Positions 1 to 10,987 of a stretch of 64,000 bases of DNA are shown here, piece by piece. Each line of letters starts with the position of its first letter. Position 1 is the first letter of the stretch. The notes beneath the pieces are model-generated. The model worked only from the letters and a program-made list of their open reading frames with translations. It was not told the origin of the DNA and did not search any database. The translations under genes were made by a program, and so were the position numbers. The stretch lies in the NCBI GenBank assembly GCA_003996215.1, contig QJPP01001533.1:62001-126000 (forward strand). Direction: 5' to 3'. The DNA comes from Jaltomata sinuosa. Taxonomy: Eukaryota; Streptophyta; Magnoliopsida; Solanales; Solanaceae.

Positions 1-507
1 TCATCGATTGTCAGTACTCGGATAATACTATACTTGGTTCTGGAAAGTAGCCTAGAATTTCTTGATTTCTTGAATTTCCATTGTTCCAATGACCAATGTA
101 AACATATGGAATTTGATGAGGAACTGAAAAAACAAAAATAGTGGAGTCAAGAACTATTAGGACAGTGAATGCGCAACAATGCAAGACATTCCAAAAAGAA
201 TAGAACATGACTCTGCAAGACACTGAAAAGAGAATGCATTCACTGATAGCCAAAATTTATATGCAAAAAAAACTCTTTGTACAGATTGTTCAATAATAAA
301 GAGAACCTATACACAAGATTATTTTTCTAAATACAACGGATAGGACCTGATCATCTTTTTTTTTTTTAATTCTGACAGGTTGGCTACGTACACAGCCCAA
401 ACTTAGAGTTGTATACGTTAGAATAATCTAATCAATAATCAACATCCTTCAAGCAGCTTTCTTCTCCTTTTGTTGGTTCTGCAATTCAACAGTTTCATTG
501 GTTTCAG
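1..507. other. Intergenic, no gene recognised
   Basis: AT-rich sequence downstream of the minus-strand kinase pseudogene. I see no conserved coding signal; it may include former 3' UTR of that gene. Confidence 0.5.
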
Positions 508-1179
508 CTAGGTACTATTGGCAAAATCAACCATTATTGGATTAACAATATTTCTATGCAAAACCGCATTGAGTTCCTTCCTCTTTCTCTCCTGACGAAT
601 AGGATTATCAATTGAAAGAAACTTATGATTCAAAAGCATATCAGCCGTCCATCGAGAATGCGGATCCATAGCCAAACACTTTTGCAGAAAATCCTCCGCC
701 TCTTTGGACAACTTCTCGTCGTGGAACTCCGGGGATTGTGTTCCAATTGTGCACAACAGACGAAGAAAGAGTATCGCTAATTCCCGTGCAATTCCATAAT
801 TTCTTTCCAGTAATCATCTCAAAGACGGTACATCCGAAAGCCCAGATATCAACAGCAGTTCCATATTCCCCATCAAGCACCGATTCTGGTGCCATATACA
901 TGGGAGTTCCCCTAACATCTTTTTTCCAACTCTGTATGCGAATCCAAAATCGGCAATTTTTGCAGTTTTCTCAGTACCAACGAGAAGAACATTGTACGGT
1001 TTAATATCACCTTCCATGAATAACAGTAAGTCCCAAGAGAATCGATTTTGAGTACTTTCTAACCTCAAGATTTCACGGCGATTGTCGACGGAGAAATTCT
1101 GCTATGTTTTTGCTAAAGTGACAATACCTTCGGCGCCTCTTCCTATGGTTCTTCCTCTCGTCCAACTAATGGACGTCAT
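508..1179 (-). pseudogene. MAPKKK-type Ser/Thr protein kinase pseudogene
   Basis: Decayed copy of a small, intronless plant MAPKKK-like kinase (the MAPKKK17-20-like group is my best match). On the minus strand it opens with ATG at 1179 and MTSISWTRGRTIGRGAEG, a glycine-rich ATP loop, then meets TAG about 26 codons in. Most of the N-lobe, including the VAIK lysine and helix C, is missing. Reading resumes near 1020 with DIKPYNVLL, then the magnesium-binding DFG (KIADFGFA). A frameshift near 925 leads to MYMAPESVLDGEYGTAVDIW (APE motif and subdomain IX), and another near 770 leads to SKEAEDFLQKCLAMDPHSRW (subdomain XI). The catalytic loop HRD is degraded (EGD). Two frameshifts, one stop and a large internal deletion make it non-functional. 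Kinase identity is certain; subfamily is inferred. Confidence 0.88.
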
Positions 1180-1301
1180 TGAATCTTTGTTTCTTGGTTG
1201 AAACTTGAGAGTAGCCAATTGGGGTTTTACTCATATTGCGTGTTTCCGAGGATTATAACGTTTATGGCGCCGACCGCGTTACTTGTAAATTTCCAAAATT
1301 T

Positions 1302-1326
1302 GCTCTCTCTCTCTCTCTCTCTCTTT
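1302..1326. repeat. (CT)n microsatellite
   Basis: About twelve CT units just upstream of the left end of the MULE-like element. Confidence 0.9.
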
Positions 1327-1563
1327 TTCCTTTTTGGAATATTACAAATTTCTTTTGGGTGAAATTCGTTTACACTCTCGAACTTTGCTTTAAAAATCAA
1401 ACACCCCCCTCAATTTTGAATAATAATCATTCTCCTCCCTTTATCCTAATTGAATTTTTTAACTGCCTATTTTACCCTTGTATTATCAAGCTTTATATTT
1501 TTTTTTAAAAAACTTTTTTGTAATCACAATTTTTATTTTTTAAAATCTATATAACATATGTTG

Positions 1564-1566
<3 letters not shown>

Positions 1567-1600
<34 letters not shown>
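1567..1600. repeat. (AT)n microsatellite
   Basis: Uninterrupted TA/AT dinucleotide run inside the MULE-like element. Confidence 0.95.
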
Positions 1601-1604
<4 letters not shown>

Positions 1605-1936
1605 CTTAGATGAAAAAGAAAAGTGAAAAATGCTAATTGAATATGTAAGTTAATGACATTTCATAATAAAATAAATGAGCAAAATAAAAAAAATATTAAT
1701 AATAATCAAAACTCTAATATCTAATTATACAAGTAAAAATAACAGGTAATTATAACTTTATAAATATATTTCAATGCATATATATAAAATTAAATGATTG
1801 TTGTTTATAAATTTTAAATTATAATTTAGAAAATATTTTATTATTGACAACCAAAACTCATTTATTTATGTAGACATTAGATAATAACAGAGAGAGAACG
1901 AAAAAAACATGCATCTATATACATATAGACATACAT

Positions 1937-2222
1937 GCCCGTTTGGCCATAAGAATTTTTCACTATTTTTCAAAAAATTATTTCACTTTAAATTATTCAA
2001 AAAAAATATTGTTTGGCCATAAGAATTTTTCACTATTTTTCAAAAAATTGTTTCACTTTAAATTATTCAAAAAAAATATTGTTTCAAAAAACTTGTTTTC
2101 ACTTTTTAGTTGTATTTAACACTTTGAATTCTAAAAAGTCTTTCAAAAAAGGTATGGCCAAACATAACTCCAACTCCAAATTTTTTAAATAAAGTGATTT
2201 TTTTTTCATGACCAAACGCCCA
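1937..2222. mobile_element. MITE nested in the MULE-like element
   Basis: Bounded by GCCCGTTTGGCCAT on the left and its near reverse complement ATGACCAAACGCCC on the right. The left end is internally duplicated: a 70-bp unit beginning GTTTGGCCATAAG occurs at 1941-2010 and again at 2011-2080 with very few changes. It has no coding capacity. The superfamily cannot be assigned from the ends alone. Confidence 0.65.
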
Positions 2223-2517
2223 CTTAATGCATATAATATAAAAATATCAATCATAAAAAATAGCATTAGATTTTGTGATTAGTTTGTAAAAGGATTATTT
2301 TATTAATAATGTTAATGAATTTAACTTAAAATGGTAAATACCTAGGTTAAGAAAAAAAAAGATAAAAAGATATTACATAAAAAATTAAAAATGTTAAGGG
2401 TAAAATAGACATTGCATAGGATAAAGGGGGGAGAACGATTATTGTTCAAAATTGAGGGGGTGTTTAATTTTTAAAACAAAGTTAGGGGGTGTAAACGATT
2501 TTCACCCAATTTCTTTT

Positions 2518-3386
2518 ACTACTTTTTAATTAATTTGTACCAAAATTGTTCTCTCCCTCTTTTTTTTTTTGGGTGAACTTTACGTAAATTCTACTAACAA
2601 TATTTCTCTAGCGTCCCTGGTCACATTTATAAAAGTACTAGTGCAGTAATGCGGGCCCAATGATTAAGGATAATTTTTGAAATTATTTTAGATGTTTTAA
2701 TTTTTTCAATATCTCTCTATGAATAAAAAAGAAACCTTCCTACTAAAAATATGGAGAAAAATTAATTCTTCATTTGCTTCCTATTTAAATAAGCTTAATT
2801 GGCAATATTTTAGAAAACAAAATTTTTGATACATAAATCATGAAAACTATTATTTCCTTCGTGTCAATTTGTTTGTCATATTATTTTTTTAATCCATTTC
2901 AAAAATAATATTATTATTTTTTTGAGAACTTTTTAATTCTAATTTTCTATTTAACATGTTTAAGAGCACAAGATATGAAGATATTTTTAATACATTCTAC
3001 ATATTTTTAATTTAAAATTATATGATTATTTTTTATTTTTTTTTCAAAACTATGTGTCAATTCAAAATCAAATAAACAAATTAAAATAAAAAATAAGTTA
3101 CAATGCTCGTTATACCATTGAGATTAGTATTTCAAAAGATTTTATATATTTAATTAAAGTTTCTCCAAAAATAGAGAAAACACATGCAATAACATCATTA
3201 TTCATTAATGGTAATCATAATGACATGAAATTATAGCGTAAGAAAGAACATGAGCCAAGGGAAATAATTTTTCGACCAATAGTATCACATTATTTTAAAA
3301 GAAAATTTCTCAAATAGTAAATTTGAATCCATAATTAAGAAAGAGATAGCACAATTTTACTTATTACAGAAGATAGCAATTTTTAA
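2518..3386. other. AT-rich intergenic, no gene recognised
   Basis: Very AT-rich sequence. A stretch around 2860-3090 has Stowaway-like words (TTCGTGTCAATTTGTTTG and its rough complement), suggesting a decayed MITE. Nothing coding was seen. Confidence 0.4.
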
Positions 3387-3486
3387 ATGAAAATATTATT
3401 ATCTCCCTTATTTTCTCTATTTTTCTCTCTTCTATCTCTAGCCTCTCTTTCTTTTTCTGTTTTTTTTATATATATACATTTTCAAA

Positions 3487-3665
3487 TTTCTCTCCCTTTT
3501 GTATTTTATATTTTCACTTTTCTCTCTCTTTTGTATTTTATATTTTCACCTTTCTCTCCCTTTTGTATTTTATATTTTCACCTTTCTCTCTCTCCCTCTT
3601 TCTTGTTTCTTTTTTGCATTTTATATTTTATACTTTGACCTCTCTCTCTTTCTCTTTTTTTTATT
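3487..3665. repeat. Pyrimidine-rich minisatellite
   Basis: Three to four tandem copies of a ~32-bp unit of the form TTTCTCTCYCTTTTGTATTTTATATTTTCAC, grading into a longer CT/TTTTAT-rich tract. The open reading frames through it (SLFSLFCILYFHL repeats) are a by-product of the repeat. Confidence 0.85.
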
Positions 3666-3769
3666 GTATTTTATATCTTATAATTTTTTATATTTTATAT
3701 TTTTTTTTTGTATTAAACGATACATTTTATATAAATTTATCATTAGGATGGTTTAGCCGTGAATATATA

Positions 3770-4060
3770 CAATTTATCATTTATATTTGTATACAAATAA
3801 GTATATGCATTATTATTTGTATTTGCTTGAGTCTATCATATACAAATATGCAATGTATCATTTGATACAAATGCATCGTTTGTATTTGTATGTCAAATTT
3901 ATTATTTATATTTATATATAAATAAGTATCATTTGTATATGTGTGGTTCAAGTTGTATAAACATGTATCGTTTGATACAAATGTATCATTCATATTTGTA
4001 TGGTTCAATTTGTATCAATAAATACAATTCATATCAATGAATACAAATACAAGTATTCAT
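3770..4060. repeat. TTTGTAT/ATACAAA word-rich tract
   Basis: Dense direct and inverted occurrences of ATCATTTGTAT, GATACAAATG and TATACAAATAAGTAT. It looks like an expanded simple-sequence region able to form hairpins. No gene. Confidence 0.6.
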
Positions 4061-4095
4061 AGAAAGAGAATCAGCTGTTCATTTTCAATTATTTA

Positions 4096-4280
4096 AAAAT
4101 ACAAATGATGCAGTCAACTACAAATACAAATACAAAAACAAATGAAATAATGAAAATACAAATGATGCAGTCAACTCCAAATACAAATATAAAACAGTTC
4201 TTTAAAAAAAATGATGCAGTCAACTACAAATAAAAATATAAATTCAAAAAAGTTCTTTAACAATACAAATAATGCAGTCA
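4096..4280. repeat. Tandem repeat, ~55-60 bp unit
   Basis: Four copies of a unit containing ATGATGCAGTCAACTACAAATACAAA, near 4098, 4153, 4212 and 4264. The last copy is cut at GCAGTCA, where a dispersed element beginning CAGTGGCGGATTCAG starts. Confidence 0.75.
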
Positions 4281-4815
4281 GTGGCGGATTCAGAATTTTA
4301 AGATTGTGGGTGCTCACTTCTTTAATATAATATAAATGCACAACTATTTGAACGTGAAAATAAAGTTAATGAAAATACGACACACAAAGTCACAAGTCAT
4401 TGAGAAAACTACGTACGGTTAACATTATTATTACAAAAAAAAAAATCAGTATATTTCCACAAAGTGGAGTCTTGTATCATTACAAAAAAGCAAAAATAAA
4501 ATAGGTACTAAGACTCGACGACTTTTCATGTTTTGAAATCGATAGATAGTAATATCATTGCTTACCGTTGCAAATATTTTATGCTTTAAAGTTTTACTGA
4601 AAGCAAAAAAAAATCGTAATGAATGAGATGGAAAATTAAATAGAAAAAGTGAAACAAATAAATAAAAAAAGTTTAGCAAAAGGTCAAGATTGAAAACAAA
4701 ACAAAGAAGACGAAGCAGTATTATAGTATGAGACTTTTGGAAAAGATTGTTGCTACCGAGAATTGATCCCTCGCTGGTCATATGCTAAGACCAACTACTA
4801 AAATATGGGCTCAAA
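4279..4815 (-). mobile_element. Dispersed repeat with tRNA-SINE-like head (candidate)
   Basis: The plus-strand left end reads CAGTGGCGGATTCAGAATTT, a start shared by a common Solanaceae repeat family. On the minus strand near 4740-4800 there is a Pol III-like pair: a box-A-like TAGTTGGTCTTAGCA and a box-B-like GGGATCAATTC about 30 nt later. A fragment near 4446-4475 resembles the TS SINE 3' region (CAGTATATTTCCACAAAGTGG). It may be a composite of two or three elements. The open frame on the minus strand here is not a gene. Confidence 0.45.
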
Positions 4816-5302
4816 TTTGCTATTATCTGTAATTTTCTCTTATTTTAATACATTTACAAAGTTAACCTCATGGGCCCATATTTAAAAGAGGGGACATTCT
4901 TGGCATTTGAGCAGAAAACATTTATTGTTTGGACATTTGTGGGCTACAAACAATTACTACAGCCCAGAGAACAACTAAGTGATGCACAAAAGTAAGCCGA
5001 AATAGATAGAAATGCCCTCAAAATAATTGTTATGACCATAAGCTGATACGTTGACGGAGACGTGCTTCTACTGTCACTTATAGAATAAGAGAAGTTTCTA
5101 TTTTTTTAGAATAAATAATTACTTGAAATAACAATGTGTAGTTGGTTATTAAGTAACATGATACTATAAATTTTGTAACAACTTGTTAACTACTTTTTCA
5201 AGTTATCTTATTTTTTCATGTTACTTAATAGGTAGACATCAGTCTAACGTCAACTAGTCCCATAATAAAATGTTTTTATCTTTTTTTAAAAAGTTACTTG
5301 AG
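4816..5302. other. Intergenic, no gene recognised
   Basis: AT-rich; nothing beyond short simple repeats was seen. Confidence 0.4.
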
Positions 5303-6412
5303 ATAATATTTTTTTTAGGACTATAATGTCACTCAACTATTTCTGTTTTCCTCAAAATATACTTGACACTAAAAAACTCTTCTCTTTCATAATTGGATGT
5401 CATGTCACAATAATTTTTTTTTTTAATAATAATTTTTTAACTCATTTAAACCAACCTAAAACATAGAGTTAATTTTCTAAATGATCACTCAAGTTTTGAA
5501 AATTCTCATTAATTCCTATTTTGTTATTGTAATAAATAAAACTAAAAGTAATTTTTGAAAAAGATTCTCAAAACTTGAGTGATCATTTAGAGAATTAACT
5601 CCAAAATGATATTAGAAGGGAAATAACAAACTCACTTTTATTCTGCAAAGAAGAGATAGGGCAATAGATTTTTTCATATTTAAAATTTTATAATTTAATT
5701 GAAGAAAAAAGGGAATCGATTAATCTGGACGAATTTGACGTTCATTTTTTCTTTTTAACCAAAAAAAAAAGTAATACAAATATATATTTTCATTTTTCAA
5801 AAGAGATGAACAACAGAAAATTTTAATATTCAAAGTATTACACTTTTAATCGGAAAAAAAGGGAGTAAAATAATTTGATTAAAATATGTAAAAAATAATA
5901 CAATTTATAAAAGAGATGGACAAAAGAATTTTTCATATTTAAAGTTAATAATTCCTAAGCATGAAATTTTCTTCTTAATAAATGAATTAATTAATTTTTA
6001 AAAATAAGATTATGATTTTCAGAAATGAGTTTGATGAGTTAAATAGATCTATTATTTAGAACAAGAAAGGGTAATGACATGGCATGTCAACTAGGAAAGA
6101 AATAGGCTTTTGAGATGTTTAATATTGTTTGAGAAAAATAGTGATAATTGAGTGATATTATTGTCCTAAATAAAATAAAAAGTGATTTTTAATGGGAGTT
6201 TTCAAAATTTTATTATCCATTTAGAAAATTAACTCTAAGTTTTGGGTTAGTTTAAATGAGTTAAAAAATTTATTATTAAAAAAAAGATTAATGTGACATG
6301 GCATTCAATTAGGATAGAGAAGAGTGTTTTTAGTGTCAAGTATATTTTGAGAAAAATAAGAATAATTGGGTGATATTGTAGTCCTAAAAGAAATAAAAAT
6401 AATATTTTAAGG
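5303..6412. mobile_element. Nested inverted-repeat elements (MITE complex)
   Basis: Arms of about 190 bp at roughly 5303-5500 and 6212-6412 are inverted copies: TTTAGGACTATAATGTCACTCAA on the left pairs with TTGGGTGATATTGTAGTCCTAAA on the right. A further direct copy of the right arm lies at about 6063-6190. A separate hairpin (arms 5469-5507 and 5562-5601, stem TAAATGATCACTCAAGTTTT) lies within. This fits nested copies of one foldback/MITE family. No coding capacity. Confidence 0.7.
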
Positions 6413-6529
6413 CAATTTTCCAAACATAGGTGACTAAATTAATTTTTCTCTCTTCTCATATTTACTCATGAGAAATTGCAAAGACTTCTTGACAACTATT
6501 TTGGCTAACTCTTTACTAAATATGCGGTA

Positions 6530-6655
6530 TCTCCACCAAGGTAGGACAAATGAAAAGAAATCATCTAGTGTTTTTGTCTCTGCTGTGATATGAACCTGAG
6601 ACCTCATGGCTTTCACCCACTTCATTGACCACTTGGACCACCCCCTTGGGTGCAA
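6530..6655 (-). mobile_element. tRNA-derived SINE, 3'-truncated
   Basis: On the minus strand: CCAAGGGGGTGGTCCAAGTGG, a box-A-like start, then box-B-like CTCAGGTTCATATCAC and AGACAAAAACACTAG. It matches the copies at 11641-11797 and 38672-38909 but lacks their distal half (the GGTGGGAGGTGGCAGG part). Confidence 0.75.
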
Positions 6656-6815
6656 TTTCAACTTTCTGCATACATGTTTAAAGCCATAAAATTAAAAGAC
6701 ATTTGTACATTCTACCTATTTTGTTTAAGACCACAAGATTTTAATTTTTTTTTTTGAATTTCGTGTCAAATCAAAATTAGACAAGCAAATTGAAATAAAG
6801 GGAGTATTAAATAAA

Positions 6816-7150
6816 ATTCTAATCACTTTGAATACAGTAACTCTTTTGATCTTTTTAAATGCACAATTCAGGAATATTTGTATCAAACAATAATAAACAT
6901 ATTCTAAAACCAAAAGTGCAAGTATTCATGTGGACAAAGGAGGTCAGAATAATTAATTAGATGAAGAGCAATATATATCTATCCTGATCAAAACAGACGG
7001 ATCATAAAAAAGAATGGCTTAGTAAAAGATGTGATGGAAAATTATACAAATTCTATAGCAGGGCATGTAGATGTACATGCTAGTCCAAGTGAAAGAAAAT
7101 GCGAAGCAGAGAATATATATGGAACAAGGTTTGCAGAAAATTAGCCTACC
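6816..7150. other. Intergenic, no gene recognised
   Basis: The left part ends a Stowaway-like fragment (AATTGAAATAAAGGGAGTA near 6790-6815). The rest has no coding signal. Confidence 0.4.
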
Positions 7151-7436
7151 CTAGCTGACGAAGAAATTGGGGGAAAATTACTCGAATAAATTAGCAATCA
7201 GCACCAGGAATTGGATTGCAAAAACACATACAAGTGAAGTGAGGAGAAATCAGAGCTTGGTTCTATTCTAGGTTACGTTTTGAGACTCAGCTCTCTAACG
7301 ATTTAAATACACAGAGACAAACAAATTGACATTAATCATCATGAACGAAAACAGGAATACAAAAATGCACCTAGAGATTGATGGTTTCTTCCTTCTTCTT
7401 CCGATCCTGTACGTTGTGCCTTCTCTCTTATCTGCT

Positions 7437-7765
7437 TTAACGCACGCCGTCATAAATATCACTGTCAATTACATTCGATCGATCGATCTCATCAAATTCC
7501 AGAAAGAAATTAACAAAACTAAATGAAAATGAAAGCGTACGTACTCTGAGTAGATCGAATTCGTCTTCCTTTTGCTCTCCGGTTTTTGTATTTGCGGCTC
7601 CCAAACTCTTTTCCTTGCGCTTGATTTTCACGCTGACATTTTCTCTACAAAGTTACAACTGTGAGAATTAGCATCTCTGTGTGTGCACGAGGGAGAGAGA
7701 GAGAGAGAGAGAGCGCGCTTTTGAGAATTCAAAATGGGTTCTACCAGATACGAGTATTTATATCT
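7437..7765 (-). other. Possible first exon/promoter of an unrecognised gene
   Basis: On the minus strand a TATA-like TATAAATACTCG (about 7750-7762) is followed by a (GA)n tract, a short ATG-TCA-GCG-TGA mini-ORF near 7637 and then an open frame of lysine/glutamate-rich residues (RKEKSLGAANTKTGEQKEDE) up to a possible donor. There is no in-frame ATG for this frame and I do not recognise the protein. It could be a transcribed 5' region, a pseudogene start or chance. Confidence 0.25.
7692..7713. repeat. (GA)n microsatellite
   Basis: Eleven GA units; CT on the minus-strand transcript side. Such tracts are frequent in plant 5' UTRs. Confidence 0.9.
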
Positions 7766-7916
7766 CTGTTGGCGCGCAAATGTCTTTTCTTTCTTTTACC
7801 TACGTTTTTTAACAACATAAATGTTACTCTTAAAATTTCATTTGGTATGACCCCTTTTCAACTACGCATCAAGTTTAAGTTGTTAATTTGACATATATTA
7901 TATTAATTAATGTGAT

Positions 7917-8183
7917 CAGTGATGGAGCAAAGATTTTTACTTATGGGGTTCAAAATAAGAAGAAGTCAATCATAGGGAGTTCAAAATATATACATAAAAA
8001 ATAATCTTAATCATGTATAAAAGGTTTTGTTACTTCAGGGGTGGAGGCAGGTATCTAAATGCATTTGAAAAATTTTCACAAATATTTTTATACAAAATTT
8101 GTGTCCATTGTCTTGTCCCATTGTGTCACAAAAGAGCTTATGTTTGCTGCACAGGCCAAGTTTAAATCTTAGATCCACCATTG
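7917..8183. mobile_element. MITE with CAGTGRYGGA ends
   Basis: The left end CAGTGATGGAGCAAAGATTT and the right end TAGATCCACCATTG are inverted copies of each other with a few mismatches. The interior GGGGTTCAAAATA and ATAAAAAATAATCTT are typical words of a common Solanaceae repeat. No clear target duplication was seen. Confidence 0.6.
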
Positions 8184-8745
8184 TCCAAGAAAGTTGTGAT
8201 GTTGTTTTACAAGGGTCAAAGAAACCACACAACTACAGAATTTTTAGCGTGCTCTTCAGGTTACGAGATATTCCATCTTCTTCAATTTATTATCTACACA
8301 CGTTTTACACAAATGAAGGATTTTGTGAAAGTTATACTAGAATCGTAACAGGTAAAACCTATAGATATTCATCTTTTGCATAATAAACAGATCTAAACCA
8401 ATCTAATCGGGTGACTACTCAAGTTACCTTACAACTCAATCCTTCAGTTTGTGCAAATCTACAAACAAGTAGATTGATGATGTTATAACTACCTTCTACA
8501 CCCATCTTTAGAACTGTCAACTACACACGGGTTGCGTTCAATGCATCAAAATAAGTAAAGATAAGTGAATTGAACAAAGGTTAGATAGCTCTAAGCGCAG
8601 CTACAAGGTGACACGGCCGTCTATTGTGCTAGAGAAAAATAAGGAGAAGCAGCTATTTACTCCTGTGATGGTAAATTGTATACCGGTCCTGTAGTGCCAC
8701 TCAATTTGGCATTCTCAAGTAAGATCATAACTTCACACTTTCCCC

Positions 8746-10987
8746 TCACTGAGATGTAGCCAATATCTCTTCATCGACGTCGAAAGCCTTCTTAACTTTT
8801 TTCAGCTCCTCATTCATGGACAACAGTTCTGTACACCGGTTAAGTTTCGGCAAGTCCTGCATAGTAGAACAGTATCCATCCAAAATCAGAAGCTCATAAA
8901 GCAAAATTGCAGTAATATCATATCCAGCTCGTAGAGCCTATGCAAGCATAGCAGGACTGATTTTTCAGAACGACCATCCATATTCCTTGACAGCTACAGA
9001 TGTGTTGACAAATATCAAATCAACAGCGAAAGAAAGAGCAGTGCAATAAGAATGAGGCAAGTGACACTAAACAAAAGGAAATAAGGCCAAGGCAAAACCA
9101 CAATCTCCCAGCCTAATTCTTCCCAACCAAAAGTTGGAGTAATTTGTTTTAGTGATCAACATAGTAAGAAGCTGACTATTTCCAGTTGGCATGGAAGCAT
9201 CGAGCTAGTCCAAAAGAGTTTCAGGTTTATCAGGCACAAACATATATGAAATTGCCAATGGAACCATTTTCAGATACAATTCTATTATGGTGATACATGC
9301 TAAACTATGATCTATCTATCATAATGAAACCAATTATTCTGTGAGAGCAGTACCAACACAGATGAGGTAAGCCAAAGTAGTTGCAACAAATAAAACCTTA
9401 AACTAGTGATTAAGCTTGAGATGAGCAAACTAGAAATCTCAGCTTCTGTCCAACTACACTTGGCTATCCGGACGCTTGTATATGGGTTTGTTCCACAAAT
9501 CGGCCGGTCCTAATAGTTTCCTTAATGTTCTTAATTGAAAATAATATAGAAAACTCACAGTCACAGAACCTATCATTGAGCAAAACTGGGATGGATATTT
9601 TTCAACTAAATATTCACCATATTGCTACAGACGCAGATATGCATACATACTAATGATAAATATGCATGTTGAATTCATGAAAAGACCTACCTTTCTAATT
9701 AAGAACAGAAAGTCCTCTGTCAAAAGCTTCCCCCTTTTGGTTGCGATATCCTGAGCTTTGTGCGTCTATGCAAGTTGAAGAGCTTAAAAGGTAGGACCAA
9801 ATTCATGTTTCTTCTAAATAAAATACTAATAGACAATAAATTGTGCAAAATGCAAAGCTTTATGCAGGAAGGTGTTTTCTCCACAACCTCTTGGAAAGAA
9901 TAGCACTGGATAGTAGTAAGTTCAACTCACCATATCAGTGACATAATCCACCACGATATCTTCCAAAAGTGCCACAGTTTCCGGAAGTGGCTGACAGTGC
10001 AGCACTAGAAGTTTAGTAAAGATCAAGGGATAAAGTAATACCAGTAACTCATAGAAAATCAGAATCAATGTAACTTTCAGACATAATATTTTGATATTTA
10101 TAAGATAATCACCATCACCCATTCCCGATTCCTTTTGAAATCCAGTATCAGTTGACTAAATTAGAAACAATAAACTTAAAGCCACAAAAAGAAACATATC
10201 AAGAAGAAATTTTTCCAGCAAAATTATCTCTGTTCTATAATGGAGTCACTAATGCACTATGAGCGTGCTCTATTCCCTTGTGGAGCAGGGAAAGCAAGAT
10301 GCGGTAAAGCAGAAAGAGGATTGTACTCCAGCAAAGAAGGTTATCCTTTTTAAAAAACAACTAGACAATATCATTACAAAACTCCAACTCCTGAATTTCC
10401 TAGGAATCAGCACAGGTCCTCGGTCCTCCCAAAAGCCCCTCCAGACGTTATTGCTAGAGCCTAGACACAAGCTTAGTACTGTTACCAAAGCAGATTAAAG
10501 CGTTTCTCATAGCCAGAAAATGGTGTTATTAGAACGTTGTTAAACAGAAGGCAATAAGCAAAGGCCATATTCAATCTGGACCCACACAAACTGCAAATTT
10601 TCCCACCATCAATGCGTGTACAGACAAAAACTAGGTGATAGCAGCATGACATAATTTACTGGATTGCCATAAGCATATCAATTCATGAGTATAAACACCA
10701 TGGACATACACAGATGGAAAACAATGAACAGATGAAAGTGAAACAGAGAGGCATCTTACATTGCTATCATCTCCAAAACCATACATCATGTGTTGCACTG
10801 TGTAATAAATAAAAGAAATGTTAACAAAGAAAACAAGTTAAAGTGATTTAATATTATTATCACATCAATGTAATAATCACTGACAGTCTTTCTGAAACAT
10901 GCCACGTTTCCTTTTAAGTGGACTTTCTGAAGGTTGCGATTCTCCTACTCTAGCTTTTAAGGATGGCCCTGCAGAAGAGTTGTTCAT
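8746..10987 (-). CDS. TAF13: TFIID subunit TAF13 (histone-fold protein)
   Basis: Small TFIID subunit that pairs with TAF11 through a histone-fold and helps position TBP at core promoters. Five exons on the minus strand: 10885-10987, 10760-10797, 9931-9990, 9691-9765 and 8746-8856, together 387 nt or 128 residues plus stop, normal for plant TAF13. Every intron is GT-AG and the phases join cleanly (exon 1 ends on T, exon 2 supplies TG, giving the leucine of QKDLQHMMYGFGDD). Other family hallmarks are PLPETVALLEDIVVDYVTDM in exon 3, THKAQDIATKRGKLLTEDFL in exon 4 and DLPKLNRCTELLSMNEELKK in exon 5. The N-terminus is basic and serine-rich (SPLKRKRGMFQKD), as usual. The start is the only ATG upstream of that segment in frame. 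No damage was seen. A 5' UTR exon probably lies near 12030. Confidence 0.96.

Larger units (their letters stand above)
1357..2507. mobile_element. MULE-like non-autonomous TIR transposon
   Basis: An 1151-bp element with long terminal inverted repeats of roughly 130 bp: the left arm from GGGTGAAATTCGTTTACAC and the right arm ending in its reverse complement TTTCACCC pair over most of their length. The copies of AATTTCTTTT at 1347-1356 and 2508-2517 form a perfect 10-bp flanking duplication. Long TIRs with a 9-11 bp duplication fit the Mutator superfamily. It encodes no protein. It contains an (AT)n run and a nested smaller MITE (1937-2222). Confidence 0.85.

Noticed and set aside
3387..3865. 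Three overlapping plus-strand frames rich in F, L and S
   Set aside because: Products of the pyrimidine-rich minisatellite; overlapping frames are all open.
4446..4781. Minus-strand frame of 111 codons
   Set aside because: No family resemblance, and it overlies a SINE-like/dispersed repeat.
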